From: Legionellaceae bacterium
GTDB lineage: Bacteria > Pseudomonadota > Gammaproteobacteria > Legionellales > Legionellaceae
Direction: 5' to 3'
DNA length: 6,721 nt
Assembly (NCBI GenBank): GCA_947473535.1
Contig: CANJFK010000053.1
Coordinates: forward strand, 1-6,721
Each line of letters begins with the position of its first letter. Position 1 is the first letter of the stretch. Both the position numbers and the translations under genes were made by a program. Below, one piece after another: positions 1-5,574 of the stretch. A model generated the notes under the pieces. The model did not search any database. It was not told the DNA's origin and saw only the letters and a program-made list of their open reading frames with translations.

Positions 1-1
1 A

Positions 2-65
2 TCTGTTGCTTCCAAAAAGATTTGCAATAGGGCTGGCTATTACGCATCTTTTTGGAAGCAACAGA
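2..65. repeat. Perfect 20-bp inverted repeat with 24-nt spacer
   Basis: The arm at 2-21 (TCTGTTGCTTCCAAAAAGAT) is the exact reverse complement of 46-65. Inside the spacer a smaller inverted pair is visible (AATAG at 26-30, CTATT at 37-41), so a single strand could fold into a long two-part hairpin. On the + strand the right arm is followed by an A-rich run (67-73) rather than T residues, so it does not look like an ordinary intrinsic terminator for + strand transcription. A terminator for a minus-strand gene to the left cannot be excluded because the window starts at the arm. A small non-autonomous element (MITE-like) is the other possibility. Target-site duplications cannot be judged at the window edge. 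Confidence 0.85.
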
Positions 66-80
66 CAAAAAAATCAACTT

Positions 81-102
81 ACCTAAAAAACCGAAAACTC
101 AT
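81..102 (+). repeat. 22-nt dispersed repeat, copy 1 (upstream of ARM/TPR gene)
   Basis: This sequence, with halves ACCTAAAA and ACCGAAAACTCAT separated by one base, matches 5519-5540 at 21 of 22 positions (the only difference is A versus T at the ninth base). A further AGTATA follows at 111-116, at the same 8-nt distance as in the other copy (5549-5554). The copy lies 27 nt before the -10 hexamer of the downstream gene. It could be an operator or activator site shared by two promoters, or a fragment of a dispersed repeat. The sequence alone does not decide this. Confidence 0.75.
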
Positions 103-126
103 GTGTTTCGAGTATAGACGTATATA

Positions 127-135
127 TGGTATAAA
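127..135 (+). promoter_or_regulatory. Extended -10 promoter of the ARM/TPR gene
   Basis: TGG-TATAAA forms an extended -10 (TGn at 127-129, hexamer 130-135). No good -35 hexamer is found at the usual spacing (TTCGAG at 107-112), which fits an extended -10 promoter. Expected transcription start is near 142, giving a leader of about 22 nt before the ATG at 164. The 9-mer ATGGTATAA is shared with the promoter of the TPR gene at 4073-4081. Confidence 0.5.
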
Positions 136-148
136 ATACCTCATTTAC

Positions 149-152
149 AGGA
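149..152 (+). promoter_or_regulatory. Ribosome binding site deciding the ARM/TPR start
   Basis: AGGA sits 11 nt before the ATG at 164, a slightly long spacing. It overlaps the in-frame ATG at 152 and so cannot serve it. The more distal ATG at 101 lies inside the 22-nt repeat and upstream of the predicted transcription start. ATG 164 is therefore preferred. Confidence 0.5.
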
Positions 153-163
153 TGACATTTCTT

Positions 164-2098
164 ATGAATGAAGACGAACTGTCCTTCTTTTTTAAAGCAC
201 TGGCTATGATCACACACGATAAAAGCCAACCATTGCATGATGCCGCAAGAATGCTAGGGGATAACTATTTAAAATATTTAGTCCATATTGAAGGGATGGG
301 CGCTGTTTCTGACCAAGGCGTGCTGCCTTATCAAAGCTATGTACTGACCACGTTAAAATTGTTTTTACATAAACCTGGCTTAGAATATGCCAATACCATC
401 ATACACGATATGGAAGGAGATCATCATCGTGGTCACTTTGCGTTGATAGGCGAAGACGCGAATGTTATCGAACGATTGCGAACTGTATTTCATTCACATG
501 ATGCTGCTGAATTTCAGATCATTCCTGTACTGAGGACTAAAGTTGATAGTTGTATCAACCCCCTTGATACAGCAGAAGCTCAAAAAAGTTATTTATGCTA
601 TTTATTATATGAAATCAAACATGGGCATGCAGTACATGACGCACTACGAAAATTAGCAACATGGCGCGAGGATGTGTTCAGCGAGGCATCAGACGGCATC
701 ATAGAGCAAGATGGCTTTAATGTCTTATTTAATTTAGTTAACAACTCACCAGAGGTTGAAATCGTTCGCTACGCGCTGATGGCTTTGTTTAAACATACTG
801 TGCAACAGTCTTTTGGCGAAACAGCAGATCACACTAACAAACAAAAATTCGTAGCGAGAATACTGGAACTTTTGTTTTCATCCGATATTGAGACAGCAAA
901 ATATGCAATTTACTCACTACAACAAATGTTCATTTCAGAAGATGAAACGATAAGATGTGACATCATCATACCGCCATGCATTCGTTTACTGAGCTTAAGC
1001 GCAAGCAACGTGGCCATACAACATTCTGTGCTTGAGTTCTTGGTGTATGTTACTGATCGCGATGAAGACTATCGACAGGCTATTTATCGAGCAGGCGGTA
1101 TCCCCGTACTGGTGGGCTATATACCATCACACTTTGTGGATATTGCTGATAAATCATTGGCATTCGATGCATTAAACGTGTTAGGAAATTTGGCCATTGA
1201 TAGTTTGTCCGTTAAGAAAGCGATTCATGATGCTCATGGCATCGAAATGTTATTACCTTGGTTAAAGCAGACGAACGATGACTACCTCAAGAGTGCCATT
1301 TTACGTGCATTGAGTTTGATTTGTCGAGACAATGAGGCGAATCAACAACTACTGTTTGATAGAAAAGGCGTTGACTTATTGTTTTCTTTGCTACATTCCC
1401 ATAACCTTGACGTTGTACAACGTGCCGTAAATACTTTGGCTCAGGTATCTCATCGACATGATATCATTCAAAAATTCATCAGTAATCATCGTGATCTGCC
1501 CGTGCTTTTCGGTTTATTATCCGACAAGCATGAAGAAAAAATGCGCAGGTTTGCAATCGTGATACTCGTTGAATTGTCAGATAACGCCTATTGTCTACCC
1601 ATCTTAAGTCGTTATCTAAGTGTTGATCTTCTTTTCATGTGCTTGCGTAGCACAACGGATGCACAACTCGTTCAAGAGCTCCTATTTATAATCGCTCAGT
1701 TGTCATTTTTCGAAGTCAACGAGACACCTATTCGTCAATCAGAAGCTATTTTAGAACAGTTATCTTTGCCGTCCTGTGATACGAGTATTCGCAATTATGC
1801 GAACACGGCGCTCAATAATTTATCGCTATTTCGAGCAAGAAAACGTCAGGTAGAAATGGGTGCGTATTCCAAAGCAATAGAGGAATATACGCGTTTTTTA
1901 CAAAGAGACCCCGCGCATCTCGCAGCGTTATTAGAGCGAGCAAGTATTTATGAAAAGTTACAAAACTACAAAAATGCCTTTAGTGATTATGAGCTCGTTT
2001 TAAAATTAAACCCCGACCTACTAGAGGAATCGGTGGCTCAAGAAGGTATCCGGCGGATCAACGAGCTCAACAAACCAGCTCATTCTCCGCGAAAGTGA
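164..2098 (+). CDS. Armadillo-repeat protein with C-terminal TPR pair
   Basis: The 644-residue product has no signal peptide or membrane segment, so it is soluble. Residues 1-175 are a helical region I do not recognise. From about 180 to 540 the sequence shows armadillo-like units, with the typical pattern of a glycine followed by a hydrophobic LL-x-LL helix: QDGFNVLFNLV (182-192), AGGIPVLVGYI (310-320), HGIEMLLPWL (358-367), KGVDLLFSLL (401-410) and a weaker HRDLPVLFGLL (442-452). Helices such as FDALNVLGNLA and LRALSLICRD lie between them. Residues 561-618 form two TPR units (GAYSKAIEEYTRFLQRDP, then NYKNAFSDYELVLKLNPD). ARM and TPR repeats are protein-binding scaffolds, so a binding or adaptor role is inferred; no catalytic motif is seen. 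An in-frame ATG at 101 would add 21 residues but precedes the promoter. Eukaryotic-like repeat proteins are common among Dot/Icm effectors of Legionellales. The C-terminus here (ending PAHSPRK) shows no clear secretion signal, so effector status is only a possibility. Confidence 0.88.
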   Translation: MNEDELSFFFKALAMITHDKSQPLHDAARMLGDNYLKYLVHIEGMGAVSDQGVLPYQSYVLTTLKLFLHKPGLEYANTIIHDMEGDHHRGHFALIGEDANVIERLRTVFHSHDAAEFQIIPVLRTKVDSCINPLDTAEAQKSYLCYLLYEIKHGHAVHDALRKLATWREDVFSEASDGIIEQDGFNVLFNLVNNSPEVEIVRYALMALFKHTVQQSFGETADHTNKQKFVARILELLFSSDIETAKYAIYSLQQMFISEDETIRCDIIIPPCIRLLSLSASNVAIQHSVLEFLVYVTDRDEDYRQAIYRAGGIPVLVGYIPSHFVDIADKSLAFDALNVLGNLAIDSLSVKKAIHDAHGIEMLLPWLKQTNDDYLKSAILRALSLICRDNEANQQLLFDRKGVDLLFSLLHSHNLDVVQRAVNTLAQVSHRHDIIQKFISNHRDLPVLFGLLSDKHEEKMRRFAIVILVELSDNAYCLPILSRYLSVDLLFMCLRSTTDAQLVQELLFIIAQLSFFEVNETPIRQSEAILEQLSLPSCDTSIRNYANTALNNLSLFRARKRQVEMGAYSKAIEEYTRFLQRDPAHLAALLERASIYEKLQNYKNAFSDYELVLKLNPDLLEESVAQEGIRRINELNKPAHSPRK

Positions 2099-2101
2099 TG
2101 A

Positions 2102-2130
2102 GAGGGTTGTAATGTAATGAACCATCCCTC
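2102..2130 (+). terminator. Weak hairpin after the ARM/TPR gene
   Basis: GAGGG (2102-2106) pairs with CCCTC (2126-2130) just after the stop codon, with a long loop that allows some extra pairing (GGTT/AACC). No T-run follows, so it is at best a poor intrinsic terminator or an mRNA end-stabilising hairpin. Confidence 0.2.
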
Positions 2131-2237
2131 CTATATCATGAGCTTGATTTGAAGTACAACAAAGCATTCAGTATCAATATGGAAGCACTAATTTTCACAA
2201 TATAAGCATGTATTTTAATCTAACGTTGAGAATGGCG

Positions 2238-2243
2238 TATACT
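2238..2243 (+). promoter_or_regulatory. Possible -10 (TATACT) for the exported protein gene
   Basis: TATACT lies 27 nt before the chosen ATG at 2271. At 17-nt spacing only TTAATC (2215-2220) could act as a -35, which is weak. It is the best promoter candidate in the 172-nt gap after the ARM/TPR gene. Confidence 0.3.
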
Positions 2244-2254
2244 ATCCTATTTGA

Positions 2255-2261
2255 AAGGGAG
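2255..2261 (+). promoter_or_regulatory. Ribosome binding site deciding the start of the exported protein
   Basis: AAGGGAG ends 9 nt before ATG 2271. An in-frame ATG at 2208 would put a 21-residue non-secretory extension in front of a clean signal peptide and has no comparable ribosome binding site, so 2271 is chosen. Confidence 0.65.
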
Positions 2262-2270
2262 ATTAATATT

Positions 2271-2726
2271 ATGCGTCGATTACTAATCTTGTTATGTGGT
2301 CTTTGTTGTTTTAATTACGTACAGGCTTTTCCATGTTTTGTGACGATAGTCAAAGATAATTGTTGGTTAAATTATAATTTAAATGTTGATGTGACCAATG
2401 CGGATACTGGCAAATCAATTATGAAGATTATTGTTCCACAAGGGCAAGCATGGGTCAGGCAACCATTTGTTTGCCAAACCGCGGAAACATTATCCCTTAC
2501 AGCGACATTCGACCCTGTTATTTGGGAAAGTCAAGCGGATAAAGTGTATACAGGGAAGCATTACTGGGGACTGCCTAAAGCAATATTAAAGGGACACGCT
2601 GGATGGAACGTCACCGTTTGCTTTTCAAAGGATTTTGCTGAAGTGCCGCTTCCACCCGATGCACCCGGTAAATGCGAATGCGATCTTAAAAGTATTCCTC
2701 CTATAGATCCTATAAAAGTAAATTAA
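2271..2726 (+). CDS. Sec-exported six-cysteine protein of unknown function
   Basis: The 151-residue precursor begins MRRLLILLCGLCCFNYVQA. It has a basic n-region and a hydrophobic core, with a likely signal peptidase I site after A19 (VQA-F). No lipobox is apparent, so the mature 132-residue protein should be periplasmic or secreted. The mature part has six cysteines (C22, C31, C68, C117, C135, C137), enough for three disulfides, and ends in a proline-rich tail (PLPPDAP, then IPPIDPIKVN). The start FPCFVTIVKDNCW resembles hypothetical periplasmic proteins that I recall from Legionella/Coxiella relatives; this is from memory and unchecked. The gene precedes the hexosaminidase gene by 28 bp with no terminator between, so the two are probably co-transcribed. 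No function can be assigned. Confidence 0.85.
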   Translation: MRRLLILLCGLCCFNYVQAFPCFVTIVKDNCWLNYNLNVDVTNADTGKSIMKIIVPQGQAWVRQPFVCQTAETLSLTATFDPVIWESQADKVYTGKHYWGLPKAILKGHAGWNVTVCFSKDFAEVPLPPDAPGKCECDLKSIPPIDPIKVN

Positions 2727-2741
2727 CGGTCGGGATTCGAC

Positions 2742-2745
2742 GGAG
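2742..2745 (+). promoter_or_regulatory. Ribosome binding site supporting a TTG start
   Basis: GGAG lies 9 nt before TTG 2755. The next in-frame ATG (2785) would remove LRRKIGQ, which belongs to the conserved N-terminal strand region of GH3 enzymes (K-I-G-Q-M-L), and has no obvious ribosome binding site. Confidence 0.6.
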
Positions 2746-2754
2746 TATTTTAAT

Positions 2755-3879
2755 TTGAACAATTTGAGGCGAAAAATTGGCCAAATGCTTATCTTTGGTT
2801 TTTCTGGTTGTGAAATAGATGAGCATAGTCCAGTGGTTCAATGGTTAAAGGGTGATGGTCTTGGCGGCGTATTACTTTTTGATTTGGATTTAGTTACCCA
2901 TCATTATGGTAAAAATCTAAAAAACAGAGAACAGATTATGCGCTTGAATAACGAATTAAATCGTTATGCTCGTTTGTATTCTCTGCATGATAGTTTACCA
3001 TTATTTATTGCAATTGATTATGAAGGCGGAGTAGTTGATGGCTTGTCCAGGATTGCCGGATGCATGAGAACAAAACAACCCGCTGAGCAATCGTTGCTTA
3101 CTGACGATGATTTATATGAAGAAGCTGGAAAAATGGCTGAAACGCTACACGAATTAGGTTTTAATCTTAATTTCGCACCTGTTGTTGATCTTAGTTTGAA
3201 TGAACAACAGGGTATTATTGGTACGCTCGGTCGAAGTTTTTCGGCAAAACCAGCGGAGGTCATCCGAGCCGCGAGACAATTTGTGAATGCGTTTAATAAA
3301 CACAATGTCGTTTGTGCTTACAAACATTTTCCTGGCCATGGGAGTGCGTGTGGCGACACGCATTTGGGGTTTGTTGATGTAACAGAGCGTTATCAGGATC
3401 AAGAGTTATTACCTTATGCAACGTTATTGCATTCAGATAATGCTACTCAATCCGTCATGGTGATGACCGCTCATGTGATTAATCGCCAATTGGATGCCAG
3501 CGGATTGCCTGCTACGTTATCGCACGCTATCCTCACGCAACTATTACGAGAAAAGCTTGGATTTGACGGCGTTATTGTAAGTGATGATATGCAAATGCAG
3601 GCGATTAGTCAGCATTACTCCCTAGACGAATCACTTCGTTTAACAATAAATGCCGGGGCTGACATGATGATTTTTTCGAACCAATGGGGTGACATAACAC
3701 CGACAGAAATCATTGATCGCATCGAGGGTCTGGTTCAGTCGGGTGCTGTCGACTTGATGCGAATCGATGACGCTTACCGTAGAATTTGTCTTCTAAAAGC
3801 GTTGAATACCCATGGCGAACGAAATTCTGAGCAGGGAAGACAATTCTCGAGCATACATGAGACATCTCTTGCATCATAA
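2755..3879 (+). CDS. nagZ: Beta-N-acetylhexosaminidase, GH3 family (NagZ-like)
   Basis: This enzyme family removes terminal N-acetylglucosamine from 1,6-anhydro-muropeptides during peptidoglycan recycling. There is no signal peptide in the 374 residues, so a cytoplasmic location is expected. The GH3 barrel is complete: KIGQMLIFGF (7-16), DYEGG (88-92), NFAPVVDLS (139-147), GTLGRSFS (156-163) with the substrate-binding Arg160, KHFPGHGS (190-197), the Asp-x-His general-acid dyad (D201, H203), and VSDDMQM (275-281) with D277 as predicted nucleophile. The 374-residue length is a little longer than E. coli NagZ. Oddities are the TTG start and DYEGGVVDGL, where most relatives have an arginine before the leucine (V-x-R-L) near the sugar-binding loop. 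The last 24 residues look like a non-conserved tail. It could be a NagZ paralogue with shifted specificity rather than the housekeeping NagZ. The upstream exported protein is likely in the same transcript. Confidence 0.88.
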   Translation: MNNLRRKIGQMLIFGFSGCEIDEHSPVVQWLKGDGLGGVLLFDLDLVTHHYGKNLKNREQIMRLNNELNRYARLYSLHDSLPLFIAIDYEGGVVDGLSRIAGCMRTKQPAEQSLLTDDDLYEEAGKMAETLHELGFNLNFAPVVDLSLNEQQGIIGTLGRSFSAKPAEVIRAARQFVNAFNKHNVVCAYKHFPGHGSACGDTHLGFVDVTERYQDQELLPYATLLHSDNATQSVMVMTAHVINRQLDASGLPATLSHAILTQLLREKLGFDGVIVSDDMQMQAISQHYSLDESLRLTINAGADMMIFSNQWGDITPTEIIDRIEGLVQSGAVDLMRIDDAYRRICLLKALNTHGERNSEQGRQFSSIHETSLAS

Positions 3880-3890
3880 ACAGCCAAAAG

Positions 3891-3957
3891 CATCGTGACA
3901 CAGACTGTAAAAAAGTTATACTTACAGCAAGGAAGACAAGGACTGTCTGACACGATG
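3891..3957. repeat. Interrupted inverted repeat after nagZ
   Basis: CATCGTG (3891-3897) pairs with CACGATG (3951-3957), and CAGAC (3901-3905) pairs with GTCTG (3945-3949) across a small asymmetric bulge. Alternatively, GTGACA (3895-3900) can pair with TGTCAC (3956-3961). Inside, CTGTAA (3905-3910) pairs with TTACAG (3922-3927), sharing base 3905. No T-run follows, so it is not a typical intrinsic terminator. It may be a processed mRNA end structure or a remnant of a small repeat element. Confidence 0.5.
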
Positions 3958-3974
3958 TCACCACCAATGGTGCT

Positions 3975-3989
3975 GCACAAAGGATGTGC
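3975..3989. repeat. Small hairpin GCACA-AAGGA-TGTGC
   Basis: A perfect 5-bp stem with a 5-nt AAGGA loop, in the intergenic stretch between nagZ and the TPR gene. No U-tract follows. It is one of several stem-loops packed into 3880-4060. Confidence 0.35.
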
Positions 3990-4031
3990 TTCACCGTGAG
4001 TGGGCCGAGCGTGTTTTAATAAATCAAACGT

Positions 4032-4056
4032 GTCGCTAAATAGCGACTCCTCGCTA
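4032..4056. repeat. Two overlapping, mutually exclusive hairpins upstream of the TPR gene promoter
   Basis: GTCGCTA (4032-4038) is the reverse complement of TAGCGAC (4041-4047), and TAGCGA (4041-4046) is also the reverse complement of TCGCTA (4051-4056). The middle segment can pair with either flank but not both. The array ends 20 nt before the -10 hexamer of the TPR gene. It could therefore be an operator with repeated half-sites on DNA, or an alternative RNA fold in a readthrough transcript from nagZ. Confidence 0.6.
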
Positions 4057-4073
4057 CATAAAGTCGAAAGCCA

Positions 4074-4082
4074 TGGTATAAT
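4074..4082 (+). promoter_or_regulatory. Extended -10 promoter of the TPR gene, with T9 tract at the start site
   Basis: TGG-TATAAT is a consensus extended -10 (TGn at 4074-4076, hexamer 4077-4082). No clear -35 is present at 4054-4059. Transcription should begin near 4088-4090, inside a run of nine T residues (4086-4094). Such initially transcribed T-tracts are known to allow RNA polymerase slippage in codBA and upp of E. coli; whether that happens here is inference. Confidence 0.6.
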
Positions 4083-4111
4083 GCATTTTTTTTTCGCATG
4101 AAGATTCTTTT

Positions 4112-5524
4112 ATGGGCCGAGACGTTTTGTTAAATAAAAAATATTCTGATGCATTGATTGCCTATGAAGCGCATGACCATCACATGGTTATTGAGTTGTG
4201 TAGCGAGATCATCCATTCTAAAATGCCTGATTTGTCCTATGGCCATGATGAATTAATGGTTAATGTGTGTGCTCTTCGGCGGCGTGTAAGTTTAGAACTA
4301 TTTAAACAAACAGGTTCTATTAATTATCATATCATGGCGATGGAGGACTTTTTACTTGGGCGTTATTGTGAAAAACCTGAGCCGGGCGAAAAAATAGTTT
4401 ATGTAACGTCAGCGCCATCAAATCCAGTAGAATGTGTTATAACGATCGACGGTGCAACCACGAACCATTCCTCGCCTGATTCGATTATTAGCGTTCATTC
4501 TGGCGCGAAGGGCGAAGAGGCCATCAATCCAACACCCTCTCCTGAATCGGTCATTAAAATACATCAATCAATAAAAAACAAAGCCAAAGTCAAAGCCAAA
4601 AAGAAAAATGAAAAAGGTGATGACTATTTAAAGGCCGGTGATTACGCTACTGCATTAAATTGTTATACAGAATCCATTCATATCGATTCAGAAAATTTAC
4701 GTGCTTACCAAGGGCGCATAAAGGCCAACATGTATTTGGGTCATCGCGAGGCTGCATTAAATGACTGCGCTCAAATAATTCATTTGGATTATGTGGAAGG
4801 AAATGCTTTGTGGGGCTTTACGCTTGTGGCACTTGGTGAGTATGAACAAGCAGATGTTGTTTTATCAAATTTAATTCTGAAAAAGTCAAATCTTGCGAAC
4901 AATGGAATGATTACTTTACGACTGCAAGCCGCAAAAATTTATAGGACGGATGGGCAATTAGAGAAAGCTAAAAAATATATATTGGATGCATGGATAATCG
5001 ATACAGAATGTTCAATCGTAGGTAAAGAACTCGGAAACCTTGGACGAACATACCAATTGAGCGGCATGTATGAAATAAAAAAGAAAAATTATCAACAAGC
5101 TAAATTATATTTTGATCAGGCAATACTATGTAGTGTGTTAATGTTTAAAGAGTCACTCGTTGATGCACTCCTGCGGGTTATGGAACTATTTAAAGCAAGC
5201 ACACAAGATGATATTGCTCGTGGCTATTTGGATATAGTAAATGATCTCTCGTCTAAAATTAACGCTGTTATCACCCCGAAGGAGCTCAATACGATTATTG
5301 CTTTCGGATCGAGCATTACGCTTTCTGATTTGGTTACGTTGTGCCGCGAGCCTAAAAATAGTTTATCAGCGGCTCAAGGTTCTGCCGCTGCTGTTGATAA
5401 ATCACGACAAGAAACGAGGGCTCCTGGTGATTTATCGGCGCTGGTAGTGAATAGTGTGTTTAAGCACGTCCAGTGTGGAGGACAGCACACGGCTCAAGAA
5501 ATCACGCCAAGCCTAGTCACCTAA
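4112..5524 (+). CDS. TPR-repeat protein with lysine-rich linker
   Basis: This is a 470-residue soluble protein without signal peptide or membrane segment. Residues 1-90 are helical and loosely TPR-like. Residues 91-154 are a low-order linker containing a duplicated motif, SPDSIISVHS (121-130) and SPESVIKIHQS (143-153). A basic stretch follows (155-165: K at 155, 157, 159, 161, 163, 164, 165). Residues 166-345 hold about five TPR units, the clearest being KGDDYLKAGDYATALNCYTE and LGHREAALNDCAQIIHLD. The remainder is helical, ending in a Ser/Ala-rich C-terminal region (415-470). TPRs mediate protein binding; no enzymatic motif is visible. The start at 4112 has only a weak GAAG (4100-4103) in front of it. 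An ATG at 4098 opens an 11-codon out-of-frame ORF overlapping the start. The gene has its own promoter and sits between nagZ and the DUF1820-hpt operon. The lysine stretch resembles a nuclear localisation signal but may be an ordinary linker. Secreted effector or intracellular scaffold are both possible. Confidence 0.87.
   Translation: MGRDVLLNKKYSDALIAYEAHDHHMVIELCSEIIHSKMPDLSYGHDELMVNVCALRRRVSLELFKQTGSINYHIMAMEDFLLGRYCEKPEPGEKIVYVTSAPSNPVECVITIDGATTNHSSPDSIISVHSGAKGEEAINPTPSPESVIKIHQSIKNKAKVKAKKKNEKGDDYLKAGDYATALNCYTESIHIDSENLRAYQGRIKANMYLGHREAALNDCAQIIHLDYVEGNALWGFTLVALGEYEQADVVLSNLILKKSNLANNGMITLRLQAAKIYRTDGQLEKAKKYILDAWIIDTECSIVGKELGNLGRTYQLSGMYEIKKKNYQQAKLYFDQAILCSVLMFKESLVDALLRVMELFKASTQDDIARGYLDIVNDLSSKINAVITPKELNTIIAFGSSITLSDLVTLCREPKNSLSAAQGSAAAVDKSRQETRAPGDLSALVVNSVFKHVQCGGQHTAQEITPSLVT
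4472..4570 (+). repeat. Internal duplicated peptide motif in the TPR protein
   Basis: Codons for SPDSIISVHS (4472-4501) and SPESVIKIHQS (4538-4570) encode the same pattern, S-P-acidic-S-aliphatic-I-x-aliphatic-H, 22 residues apart. The DNA is only partly similar, so this is an old or selected duplication in the linker. It may be a short linear binding motif. Confidence 0.5.
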
Positions 5525-5540
5525 AATACCGAAAACTCAT
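5519..5540 (+). repeat. 22-nt dispersed repeat, copy 2 (upstream of DUF1820-hpt operon)
   Basis: It matches 81-102 at 21 of 22 positions and is followed after 8 nt by the same AGTATA (5549-5554). It overlaps the TPR gene's stop codon (TAA 5522-5524) and ends 34 nt before the TATAAT of the next promoter. Both copies lie on the + strand just upstream of a promoter. This suggests a shared regulatory site, although a dispersed repeat fragment is not excluded. Confidence 0.75.
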
Positions 5541-5574
5541 TAGCGACAAGTATACCCTTTGTTTCTTCCTCATG

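Noticed and set aside
101..163. N-terminal extension of the ARM/TPR protein from ATG 101
   Set aside because: It starts within the 22-nt repeat and upstream of the extended -10 at 127-135; the ATG at 164 has an AGGA upstream and fits a short leader.
2208..2270. N-terminal extension of the exported protein from ATG 2208
   Set aside because: It would bury the signal peptide, and the strong AAGGGAG serves ATG 2271.
3965..3974. CAATGGTGCT shared with the reverse complement of 6692-6701
   Set aside because: A 10-nt match between strands is expected many times by chance in a window of this size, and the flanks do not extend it.
3710..3994. Minus-strand ORF of 94 codons with a hydrophobic N-terminus, starting GTG
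   Set aside because: Mostly antisense to the well-supported nagZ gene, no ribosome binding site, and the hydrophobic part falls in antisense of repeat-rich DNA. The other minus-strand ORFs over nagZ and hpt are also shadows.
3955..3999. Short ORF MSPPMVLHKGCASP after nagZ, in the same frame as nagZ
   Set aside because: Only 14 codons, distant AAGGA, no recognisable homology; the open frame after the nagZ stop is short enough to be chance, and it does not resemble missing GH3 sequence.
4036..4051. Possible third, degenerate copy of the 22-nt repeat (CTAAATAGCGACTCCT)
   Set aside because: It needs several gaps to align and is already explained by the overlapping hairpins.
4098..4133. Eleven-codon leader ORF overlapping the TPR gene start
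   Set aside because: No ribosome binding site, and overlap out of frame is easily due to chance; noted only because the main start also has a weak site.
5241..5447. Plus-strand ORF of 68 codons within the TPR gene
   Set aside because: It is an alternative frame inside a continuous, TPR-supported coding region.
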